In this document: one piece after another, positions 1-7,059 of the stretch | Layout of the letters: every line of letters begins with the position of its first letter | Numbering within the stretch: position 1 is the stretch's first letter | Source: Myxococcales bacterium | GTDB taxonomy: Bacteria > Myxococcota > Polyangia > Fen-1088 | Assembly: GCA_003155465.1 (NCBI GenBank) | Contig: PMCR01000582.1 | Location: 9,264-24,770, forward strand | Length of the DNA: 15,507 nucleotides | Direction of reading: 5' to 3' | The notes under the pieces: generated by a model | Databases searched by the model: none | The model's input: the letters and a program-made list of their open reading frames with translations, nothing else | What the model was told of the DNA's origin: nothing | Made by a program: the position numbers and the translations under genes

Positions 1-2264
1 TTGGTGTCGGCGTCGGCCCCCGAAACCACAGCGCTCGCCACATGCAGACCGGTAAACACGAACCGACCGCACTGTGCCGAGGGCGCCGCCGTGGTCGGAG
101 CATTGAAGGTCAGGTAGTGAACGTAGCCCGGCTGGGTGATCCACTTCTGCGAGGGCGGCTGGATGGTGTCGATGGCGGTCGGCTTCACGTCGCTGCCGAG
201 TTGGATCGTGCCCTTGGTTGTGGTGCCGCCCACCGATTGCAACCAGCTCGCAAAGGCCTGGCCCTTGGGAAAACTCTGATCGATTGTCGCCGTGATGTCA
301 CCCAGGCTGTCGTCGCTGCTATCCTCCACCCAGGTTGCGACGTCGCCGAAGGGCGCGTGCCCGTCCGGCGCGATGGAACAGGGGTTGTCCGAGCCTCCGG
401 CCACGCAGGGGTACTTGACGACGTCTTTGAGCGGCGGGTACGCCTTGAGCCAGCCGATATGGTAGTGCTCGGCAAAGGTGCGACCGCCCTTCGCCAGGTA
501 TTGCACCATGTTCAGTTTCATGGCGTCGGTCAGGACATTGCCGCCGGCTGAGGGGTCGGTGCCGTCAGCCGGCTTCTTGTTTCCGTTGTAGCGAGTCTGG
601 CTTGCGCCGCAGGCCATCAGAATCACGTCGTACTTCATCATCGCCGTGACGTCCGACCAGAGCGGGAACGCTGATGGCCAAACGGTGCCGTTGTCGTAGC
701 TCGCCTTGCCATTCTCGTCGTAGTTGTCGTTGTAGATGTTGATTGCGCCCTTGCCGTCAGGGTTGGTGAACTCCGCAGTATCAATGCCAATTCGAGTGAA
801 CAGGCATTGCAGCCGGTCAGCATCACCGGCGGTGATAGCAACCTTCGGCAGGCTGCCTTCGGTCTGGTTGCGCGGCAGGCGCAAATGCCGATCCGGGCCA
901 GTCGACGCGTCCGCGATGGCTTTGCTGGCGCACTGACTGACCTCCGAAGCCTTGATGGTGATCTGGCGGCGCCACTTGCCCACCTGCATGACCAGGGGGA
1001 AGTCGACGCCCACCGGAACATTGTCCAACTTGAAGTTGCCGCTGGAATCGGTCAGCGCCGTGGTGACGGGCTTGCCCGACACTGACGCCGAGCAGGTGTC
1101 GCAAGAGGCGCCAGTCGCAATGTTGGCCAGGGGCGCGTCAGGAACGTAGACGATGACGTTGTAGATGGGAACCTTGCCGGCCGGATCGTAGACAGTTCCG
1201 GTGATGCTGGTGGTACCGCTCGGGCATTTCACCTGGGCGGCACACATCGACCCGCAGCTCAAGGCAGGGCAGATGTTGCTGGTGCAGGTCCCGCTGCCTG
1301 GGCAGTCGCCGCAGTGGAGCGTACCGCCGCACCCGTCGCCGATGTCGCCACAGTACTGACCACCCCCGGCAGCGATGCAGGCGGTGCGGACACAGCTTGG
1401 TCCGCCAGTGCATAGACCTCGGCTGGTGTCGCACACCCAGCCGGCCTTGAAGGCAGAACACGTGTCCCCGCACTCGACCGTTCTGCCGCAACCATTGCCA
1501 ACCTTGCCACAGTACCGGGCATTGGGACCGGCGTCACAGACCAGCTTCTTGCAGTCAGCGCCACCCACGCAGGAATTCGTGGCCTTGTCGCACACCCACC
1601 CCTGACTGAGGCTGGCGCAGGTGTCGGGGCATTCGATTCCGCGTCCACAGCCATCACCCACCTTTCCACAATAGCGCGCCCCGGCCACGGGATCGCAGGT
1701 GCTGGGTGTGCAGACACTGGCGCTGCCCACGCAGACATTGCTTTCGCACACCCAGCCCGACTTGAGGCGAGCGCAGTTGTCGCCACACGCAAGCGCATGA
1801 CCGCAGCCATCGGCAATGCCACCGCAGTAGGAACCGCTGGTGGACCCAGCGGTGTAGGTGCACTGGTAGGTCGGCTTGCAGTCCGGCCCGCCGACGCACA
1901 GGTGTTTGGTCGTGTCGCACGTCCATCCGGCTAGGCAGTTGTCGCCGCAATCGATCTCGCCATTGCAGCCATCACCGATCAGGCCACAATAGGATCCGCT
2001 GGAAGTCGCACAAGCAGTGGGCGCGACGGACGGAATGCAGGCGTCAAATGGCCCTGCGTCGGGGAGGGAGAGCAGCGCACCTCCGGTGCCGCTGTTGGCC
2101 CCTCCACCCTTGCCGCCGCTGTTCCCGCCGCTGGCGCTGCCATCACACCCGGCGCTGCTGGTTGAAACATTTGCCGAAGTGCAGGCCCCACCCGCTGCCA
2201 GCAAGGGCGCGAGGGAAAGCAGACAGACAACTATCATTCTAGACGCTGACGGTGCGGTTTTCAT
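1..2264 (-). CDS. Secreted Cys-rich repeat protein with carboxypeptidase-regulatory-like domain (3' end outside window)
   Basis: A single reading frame runs without a stop from the ATG at 2264 to the left edge, giving 754 codons, so the protein is C-terminally incomplete here. The start is preceded by a strong GGAGG about six bases upstream. Residues 1-28 form an export signal, possibly a lipoprotein one with Cys28 although the lipobox is poor. Residues 40-70 are Gly/Ser-rich. Residues 76-337 hold five Cys-rich units of about 50 residues sharing YCGxxGDGCG, CGDxC and GWVC. Residues 350-440 look like a carboxypeptidase-regulatory beta-sandwich (GTVYDPAGKVPIYNV, TDSSGNFKLDNVPVG). Residues 475-754 form a globular domain with YDVILMACG and GGRTFAEHYHIGW, recalling a glutamine-amidotransferase/ThuA-like fold. 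I recognise the whole architecture from myxobacterial proteins often misnamed tryptophan synthase alpha chain. No function is established, and no link to pectin is visible. Confidence 0.9.
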   Translation of the reverse strand, partial: MKTAPSASRMIVVCLLSLAPLLAAGGACTSANVSTSSAGCDGSASGGNSGGKGGGANSGTGGALLSLPDAGPFDACIPSVAPTACATSSGSYCGLIGDGCNGEIDCGDNCLAGWTCDTTKHLCVGGPDCKPTYQCTYTAGSTSGSYCGGIADGCGHALACGDNCARLKSGWVCESNVCVGSASVCTPSTCDPVAGARYCGKVGDGCGRGIECPDTCASLSQGWVCDKATNSCVGGADCKKLVCDAGPNARYCGKVGNGCGRTVECGDTCSAFKAGWVCDTSRGLCTGGPSCVRTACIAAGGGQYCGDIGDGCGGTLHCGDCPGSGTCTSNICPALSCGSMCAAQVKCPSGTTSITGTVYDPAGKVPIYNVIVYVPDAPLANIATGASCDTCSASVSGKPVTTALTDSSGNFKLDNVPVGVDFPLVMQVGKWRRQITIKASEVSQCASKAIADASTGPDRHLRLPRNQTEGSLPKVAITAGDADRLQCLFTRIGIDTAEFTNPDGKGAINIYNDNYDENGKASYDNGTVWPSAFPLWSDVTAMMKYDVILMACGASQTRYNGNKKPADGTDPSAGGNVLTDAMKLNMVQYLAKGGRTFAEHYHIGWLKAYPPLKDVVKYPCVAGGSDNPCSIAPDGHAPFGDVATWVEDSSDDSLGDITATIDQSFPKGQAFASWLQSVGGTTTKGTIQLGSDVKPTAIDTIQPPSQKWITQPGYVHYLTFNAPTTAAPSAQCGRFVFTGLHVASAVVSGADADT
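1254..2039 (-). repeat. Five tandem Cys-rich protein repeats (coding)
   Basis: These are protein-level repeats inside the 1-2264 gene, residues 76-337. Each unit reads roughly C-x(8-14)-YCG-x2-G-D/N-GC-x5-C-x2-C, then GW-x-C, and closes with a C-x-GG linker. Units 1-4 keep GWxC; unit 5 (YCGDIGDGCGGTLHCGDC) is shorter and ends the array. The conserved paired cysteines suggest disulfide-bonded modules outside the cytoplasm. The DNA copies have diverged, so this is an old protein repeat and not a recent tandem duplication. Confidence 0.85.
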
Positions 2265-2597
2265 CTTCCCCTCCAAGGCGAGCCTGGCGCCTCATTGGTG
2301 GTCGAGCTGTGAGTGCCCGATGTAGAGAGTGTTCTTCACGAATTCACCGCCGCTTGCCCATAGGCTACCCAAGTTGGGGGTTCGGTGCAGCACGACCGTT
2401 TGGAAGCAGCGCGCGTCAGGGTCGCTTTCGCGCGGCAATCAGTGGCGATTTCGCGGCCTTTTCAGGTGCGGCGCCCCCGGCTGTTTCGGCACCGAGCAAT
2501 GAAGGAGTCTGTGACAGCGGGCACTCACCAGCGGTGGAGTGCGGGCGTATCAGCCTGTGGCTGGCCATGCTAGACCACGTCTCGTGCACGTGATCCC
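2265..2597. promoter_or_regulatory. Divergent intergenic region (333 bp) with dyads
   Basis: This stretch separates two divergent genes and must hold both promoters, but I see no convincing -35/-10 pair for either. The minus-strand gene has a clear ribosome-binding site at its left end, while the plus gene at 2598 has none. Near the plus gene are two small inverted repeats. One is at 2521-2542, with arms GCACTCACC and GGTGGAGTGC (one bulged G) around AGC. The other is at 2551-2563, CAGCC-TGT-GGCTG. They could be regulator sites or leader hairpins. No ORF here looks like a real gene. Confidence 0.4.
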
Positions 2598-3560
2598 ATG
2601 ATCGCCGCGGTGGTTTCGCAACTCGTCGCCGTTCTGGCATTCGCGGCTTCCGCGGATGGAACATACTCCGTGGTGCTCACGGGCGACAGCGAGATGGCGG
2701 CCGCCGTGGAGCGTTCTCTTGCCTTTCGCGGCGTCCGGGTGGTGTCCTTCGCGGAGACGGGGACGGTGCAGGTCCGCGTGCAACCCGATCCCTTGGGGAT
2801 CCGGCTTGCCATCCACGACCGGAATGGGCAGCTTGTCGAACGCATGGTTGCGAACGCCGAGATCGCCGCCGCCGTGGTGGAATCATGGGTGCGTGACGAC
2901 CTTGCGAGACCCTTGCTGGAACCGCACGAAATCGCGATGACCCAAGTCGCGCCGATTGTGACCGGGACGCCGGTTCCGGCCCATCCAGGCGCACCCTTCG
3001 GCACCAGCGTGACCGTCGCTGGCGAGACCTCTGTGGCTACCGATGGCTCTCTGTGGATGGGCGCAGCCCTGGGGGCCTGTGTGCGCGTAGGGTGGTCTTG
3101 CGTCGGACTTCAGATCCAAGTCGCTGGCGACACAGCCACTACCGGCCACGTCGGTGCTCGCTATACGGCGCCTCCTGACAGTTCGGGAGCGGGCTGCCAG
3201 GAACCGCAGCAGCGCAAGCTGACCCGCCTTGGCGCCGAAGCGCTGCTTACCGCCGATCTTCCCCTGCGCATCGGAGCCGGAACCCTTGGCCCAGGGATTG
3301 GTCTAGGAGCAGGTTGGTTGTCGACCAGCGCTGTACTGGACGATCATGGTGCCACCGAGACGGCGGTTGGACTGCGCGCAGCGACTCGCATCCTTCTTTC
3401 CTGGCCCTTGGCCTGGGGTCTGGCGCTGGACGTGGGCCTTTGGGCCGACATCCTGCCCTTCGCCCACACGAATAAGTTCACCAAGGGTGGGTTCGATCTT
3501 CCGGGCGAACCGCGGGGCTTTCTGCGCGCAGGACTCGGCCTCCGCTACGGCCCCCCTTGA
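2598..3560 (+). CDS. Predicted outer-membrane beta-barrel-like protein near ECF sigma operon
   Basis: A 320-residue protein of unknown function. Residues 1-19 resemble a signal peptide ending ASA. Residues 22-105 form a small alpha/beta region (VVLTGDSEMAAAVE, then VVESWVRDDLARPLL). From about residue 130 to the end, alternating Gly-rich strands (LRIGAGTLGPGIGLGAGW, ending FLRAGLGLRY) suggest an eight-to-ten-stranded barrel. I associate the N-terminal pattern, including the ESWxRxDL box, with proteins encoded beside ECF sigma factors in myxobacteria; that is recollection and not proof. The gene lies 207 bp upstream of the sigma gene on the same strand. The start has no obvious Shine-Dalgarno sequence. 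A role in envelope sensing, or as a target of the sigma factor, is inference only. Confidence 0.75.
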   Translation: MIAAVVSQLVAVLAFAASADGTYSVVLTGDSEMAAAVERSLAFRGVRVVSFAETGTVQVRVQPDPLGIRLAIHDRNGQLVERMVANAEIAAAVVESWVRDDLARPLLEPHEIAMTQVAPIVTGTPVPAHPGAPFGTSVTVAGETSVATDGSLWMGAALGACVRVGWSCVGLQIQVAGDTATTGHVGARYTAPPDSSGAGCQEPQQRKLTRLGAEALLTADLPLRIGAGTLGPGIGLGAGWLSTSAVLDDHGATETAVGLRAATRILLSWPLAWGLALDVGLWADILPFAHTNKFTKGGFDLPGEPRGFLRAGLGLRYGPP

Positions 3561-3652
3561 GCCTTTGACGCCTCGTCCACCCACGGTCATGTAGTTCCCG
3601 CCACAACGCTGGCCGTCACCGGGTCTGCGCTCTTCGACGGAGCGTGTTCGAA

Positions 3653-3686
3653 CCGAAGAAGATTGGGGCGGCGGGCACCAAGGATC
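3653..3686 (+). promoter_or_regulatory. 34-bp conserved upstream element, copy A (sigma gene)
   Basis: This element matches 5365-5398 at 31 of 34 positions. It contains the uninterrupted core TTGGGGCGGCGGGCACCAAG at 3663-3682. The core holds an inverted repeat, TTGGGGC and GCACCAA around GGCGG, pairing at six of seven positions. It sits 81 bp before the ECF sigma start codon and so could be an autoregulated ECF promoter, an operator, or a leader hairpin. The sequence does not decide between these. Confidence 0.6.
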
Positions 3687-3767
3687 AGTAAAGTAGAAAG
3701 GCATGCGCATACGAGCCCTCCACGCCGCTGTGCGACGGACCCGTACTCGTAGTCGCGAGATGAGAAG

Positions 3768-4373
3768 ATGATCCGCAGGCACGAAGGCAAACTCCTCCCA
3801 TTCCAGCGCAAGTCCGCATGGTTGGCGGACACCGCCGACGAAGTGCTGGTGGCAGCGTGTGCCTTGCGCGATCCCGGAGCCATGGCCGAGCTGTTTGATC
3901 GCTATTGCGATGCCGTCCACCGATTTCTGGCGCGCCTCATGGGCGCCAACTCATGGGATGTGGACGACATGGTCCACACCACGTTTCTCGAGGCTCTCCG
4001 CTCGGCCGTTCGCTTTCGCGGCAACTCCTCGGTAAAGACTTGGCTGTTCGGTATCGCCGCGAATGTCGGGCGCCACCACATCCGTGATCAGGTGCGCAGG
4101 CGGTCCTTTCTCAAGGCGTGGGGCGAGATCGAGCCGGCGCCACGCCAGACGCCCGACCTGGCTGCGGAGCGCCGCCAGCTGGCGGAACGCGTGGCAGCGG
4201 CTGTCGAACAATTGCCGTTCGACCTGCGAGCGGCCTTTGTTCTGTGCGATTTGGAGGAAATGTCGGGCGCGGATGCGGCCACCACGCTCGATGTCCGACC
4301 GGGAACTTTGGGTCGGCGACTGTTCGAGGCGCGCAGGGCCCTGCGCGCGGTGCTTGAGGAGGCGCGACCATGA
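3768..4373 (+). CDS. ECF-type RNA polymerase sigma factor
   Basis: A 201-residue extracytoplasmic-function sigma factor. Region 2 spans about residues 37-110. It includes AMAELFDRYCDAVHRFLARL, the acidic WDVDDMVHTTFLEAL stretch and TWLFGIAANVGRHHIRD, which together form the core-binding and -10 recognition helices. Region 4 spans about 136-197 (LPFDLRAAFVLCDLEEMSG, then a helix-turn-helix ending GTLGRRLFEARRALR) and reads the -35 element. There is no extra C-terminal domain. The ribosome-binding site is weak (GAGAAG just before ATG). The stop overlaps the next gene's start as ATGA, so translation of the pair is probably coupled. A conserved element lies 81 bp upstream and recurs before the porin operon, which fits autoregulation and control of pectin genes, though this is inferred. 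Confidence 0.93.
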   Translation: MIRRHEGKLLPFQRKSAWLADTADEVLVAACALRDPGAMAELFDRYCDAVHRFLARLMGANSWDVDDMVHTTFLEALRSAVRFRGNSSVKTWLFGIAANVGRHHIRDQVRRRSFLKAWGEIEPAPRQTPDLAAERRQLAERVAAAVEQLPFDLRAAFVLCDLEEMSGADAATTLDVRPGTLGRRLFEARRALRAVLEEARP

Positions 4374-5347
4374 ACGAACGCGCCTCCTGCCCTCGTTTCG
4401 TCGAGATCGGCCGCTCGGCGTCTCCTGAAGATGTCCCGGTCCTGCGGCAGCACCTGGACGAGTGCCTGTACTGTCAATCCCAGTGGGCCGCCACCAAGAG
4501 CGTCATCGAAGCGATCCGTCAGGTTCCCACCAAGGCGCCGGAGGTCGGACGGCGACAGCGGACGCGCAACGCACTTCTGCTTGCGGCAACCGAGTCTGGG
4601 CGTCGGCGCGTATCGCCACGGTGGATGCGGGCTGCGGTGTACCTGGCCGTGATCCTGAGCGCCGCTGGCGTGCTTGCGGCTGTGGGCACGATGGCGATCC
4701 CATGGTTGCAGAAGCAAACAGAGGGAGCCACGGCCGCCGATCGAGATCACGGCAGGCCACAGGCAAAGGCTTCATTGCAGAAGGTCGAACCCATCTCCGC
4801 CCTTGAGAACGAGGCAGCCTCGGCCGAACCGTGGGTTCCCCAGATTCCCGTCGTTGCAAAGGCTCCCGGCCGCCAAACGAGTCGAAGATCTCAAGCAGCG
4901 CTGGCCTTGGCGGCAGCGCCTGCCCCGCGTCTGGCGAACCCGCCGAGCCCGGCAGAACTGGCCTTCTCGGAGGGCTGGCAGGCTCTCCGCTCTGTCGACT
5001 ACGCTCGGGCAGCCGCCGCCATGAGGCGCGCCTGCGAAGCCGCACCGACCTCGGCGCTTGCGGCGGATGCGCGATACTGGGAGGCGGTTGCACTTGCGCG
5101 GCTGGGTTCGGAAGCCAAAGCCCGAGCGGCGATGGAGGATTTTTTGCGCCACTTCCCCGGTTCCCCCCGAGTGGGCGAAGTGTCCGCCATGCTCGGCTGG
5201 CTGTTGCTCGAATCGCGCGACTGGCCTGCCGCGGAACAACGCTTCCGCACCGCCGAAAGCGACCGATCGCCGGCTGTGCGTGAGAGCGCCAGGAAGGGCT
5301 TGGAGGTGACCGCGCGAATGCGGGCAGGGCCGAAGACCGCGCCGTGA
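4370..5347 (+). CDS. Anti-sigma factor: zinc-finger N-terminus, one membrane helix, TPR-like C-terminus
   Basis: A 325-residue protein that probably holds the preceding sigma factor inactive at the inner membrane. Residues 28-35 carry H-x3-C-x2-C (HLDECLYC), the signature of zinc-containing anti-sigma domains. A single hydrophobic helix at about 87-112 follows a basic stretch, giving N-in/C-out topology. After an Ala/Pro-rich linker, residues 195-315 form helical pairs (AFSEGWQALRSVDYARAAAAMRRA, YWEAVALARLGSEAKARAAMEDFLRHFPGS, WPAAEQRF) like the TPR domain of YbgF/CpoB. The start is supported by GAGGAGG nine bases upstream and by the ATGA overlap with the sigma gene. The extracytoplasmic TPR part could sense an envelope partner; which one is unknown. 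Confidence 0.9.
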   Translation: MNERASCPRFVEIGRSASPEDVPVLRQHLDECLYCQSQWAATKSVIEAIRQVPTKAPEVGRRQRTRNALLLAATESGRRRVSPRWMRAAVYLAVILSAAGVLAAVGTMAIPWLQKQTEGATAADRDHGRPQAKASLQKVEPISALENEAASAEPWVPQIPVVAKAPGRQTSRRSQAALALAAAPAPRLANPPSPAELAFSEGWQALRSVDYARAAAAMRRACEAAPTSALAADARYWEAVALARLGSEAKARAAMEDFLRHFPGSPRVGEVSAMLGWLLLESRDWPAAEQRFRTAESDRSPAVRESARKGLEVTARMRAGPKTAP

Positions 5348-5364
5348 CCCACCCCCAATACTAG

Positions 5365-5398
5365 CCGAAGGAGTTTGGGGCGGCGGGCACCAAGCATC
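5365..5398 (+). promoter_or_regulatory. 34-bp conserved upstream element, copy B (porin-methylesterase operon)
   Basis: This copy shares the 20-base core at 5375-5394 exactly with copy A, plus the flanking CCGAAG on the left and ATC on the right. It lies between the anti-sigma stop and the porin start, 14 bp before the ATG at 5413 or 41 bp before the ATG at 5440. If the element is a promoter, the close spacing favours the second ATG as the real start, or a very short leader. The differences from copy A are three substitutions with no gaps. Confidence 0.6.
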
Positions 5399-5412
5399 GA
5401 GGATCTCGCCAC

Positions 5413-7035
5413 ATGAAAGATCGATCGACGCTAGACACAATGAAGTTCCGAGCCCTTGCCGCACTTATCGTGGCTCTAGGTGGGAGAGCCGGTCTTGCGC
5501 GCGCGGACCAGCCTTCCGACAGCAGCGCGGTTGGCGAGTCGGCTGCCGCGGAGGCTGACAGGCCCTCGTCGTCTCCTGTCGAAGCCGCTCCTGCGCCCTC
5601 CTCTGCACAGCAAGCGGCCGGCGCATCCCTGCCAGCCGTCGCCGCCCCAGTGGTCGCCACGCCGCCACCGGCACACCCCGCGGTTGAGTCGTCACACGCC
5701 GAAGCGACGAACAGCTCTTGGTTCGCCCGACCTCCACTGACCCTGGGCGCGGGCGAGGGTGCGCGGAAGTGGACGGTGACTCTCTACGGTTTCGTGGAGG
5801 CCGACTTCATCTTCGACACCACGCGAAGCTACAGTGACTCGATCGGCAGCGCGCTTGTGGCCCGCAGCGAGACGCACGACGGGCGCGTCGGTCGCACGCA
5901 ATTGTCGATGCGCAACACGCGCCTGGGCTTTGGGTTCGAGTCCCCGCGCATCGGGCAAGTGAAGCCGTCGGCCACACTTGAGGCGGACTTTTTCGGCCAC
6001 CAGGAGGGCCCACCAAGCACGTCCGAGAACACGTACTTCAGCAGTCCGACGTTTCGGATCAGGCACGCATTCGTGAAGCTGGAGAATCCGTACCTTGATG
6101 TCCTGATTGGTCAAACATACGACGTGTTCGGCTGGCAAAACTACTTCTACCCCTGTTCGGTCGAGTTCTTGGGGCTGCCCAATCAGCTCTTCTCGCGCAA
6201 TGGGCAGTTGCGCCTTTTCCACGCGTTCAACCCAAGCGGCGCAGTCAGCCTTGACGTGGCGGCGTCGGCCGTGCGTCCTGCCCAGCGTGACGCAGAAGTT
6301 CCGGATGCCAATGTCGGCCTGCGCATCAGAGTCAACGGCTGGAAGGGCATCACCACGCCTGGCAACGTGGGAACGACCGCGTTGCCTCTCTCCGTGGGCG
6401 TTTCAGGTACTGTGCGGCAGTTCAAGGCGAATGCGTTCACCCCGCCCCCTGTGCAAGAATCCAACAGCGCAACTGGATGGGGATTGTCTGTGGACGCTCT
6501 CATCCCGTTTATTCCCGCGGCCGGCCCGGAGGACCGCAGCAATCGACTCACCTTGATCGGTTCTGTAGTTGTGGGCACCGGAATCGCCGATCTCATCACC
6601 GCGGGCGGTGGGGCGAAGTTCCCAACCCTGCCCAATCCTGCCCAGGCCAACCCTCCTCCAATCTACAACGCGGACATTGACAATGGCATCGTGTCCTTTG
6701 ATGCGAACGGCGTGCTGCACACGATCGATTGGTGGGCCTACCGGGTCGGTCTGCAGTACTACTTGCCGCTATTGGGAGGGCGAGTGTTTCTTTCCGCAAA
6801 CTACACCCAGGCTCACTCCGGGAATCTGGCCAAGTTGTTCCCCAAGGGCGGCGCGGAGATCGAGCTACTGGTCAACGTCGCGGACACGTCAGAATACGCC
6901 GACCTGAACCTCTTCTGGGACGTTGCGCCCGCGGTTAGGATGGGCCTGTCCGGGCAGTACACCCAGGTCGAGTACCTTGATGGGCGGAAGCCGCACAACA
7001 TCCGCGGCATGGCCCAGACTGTCTACCAGTTCTGA
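5413..7035 (+). CDS. Outer-membrane porin (DcaP/Gram-negative porin-like)
   Basis: A 540-residue protein with a signal peptide ending ALARA at about residue 31, then an Ala/Pro/Ser-rich disordered stretch to about 105. A barrel domain follows, from WTVTLYGFVEADFIFDT to a terminal phenylalanine (TVYQF). The C-terminal Phe and alternating aromatic strands are typical of BAM-inserted barrels. YGFVEADFIFDTTRSYSDSIG and VLIGQTYDVFGWQNYFYP resemble DcaP-like trimeric porins as I remember them. Two starts are possible. The ATG at 5413 has GAGG ten bases upstream. The ATG at 5440 (residue 10) begins directly with the signal peptide but lacks a clear ribosome-binding site. The methylesterase gene follows after 24 bp, so the two are probably co-transcribed. 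Uptake of pectin oligomers is inferred from this context. Confidence 0.87.
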   Translation: MKDRSTLDTMKFRALAALIVALGGRAGLARADQPSDSSAVGESAAAEADRPSSSPVEAAPAPSSAQQAAGASLPAVAAPVVATPPPAHPAVESSHAEATNSSWFARPPLTLGAGEGARKWTVTLYGFVEADFIFDTTRSYSDSIGSALVARSETHDGRVGRTQLSMRNTRLGFGFESPRIGQVKPSATLEADFFGHQEGPPSTSENTYFSSPTFRIRHAFVKLENPYLDVLIGQTYDVFGWQNYFYPCSVEFLGLPNQLFSRNGQLRLFHAFNPSGAVSLDVAASAVRPAQRDAEVPDANVGLRIRVNGWKGITTPGNVGTTALPLSVGVSGTVRQFKANAFTPPPVQESNSATGWGLSVDALIPFIPAAGPEDRSNRLTLIGSVVVGTGIADLITAGGGAKFPTLPNPAQANPPPIYNADIDNGIVSFDANGVLHTIDWWAYRVGLQYYLPLLGGRVFLSANYTQAHSGNLAKLFPKGGAEIELLVNVADTSEYADLNLFWDVAPAVRMGLSGQYTQVEYLDGRKPHNIRGMAQTVYQF

Positions 7036-7059
7036 GCCGCTCGAAGAAGGAACGTCGCC

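Noticed and set aside
3664..3712. Shared GCATGCGCATAC at 3701 and 11664
   Set aside because: A 12-base match in a 15-kb GC-rich window is expected by chance, and the two sites differ in position and strand context relative to genes.
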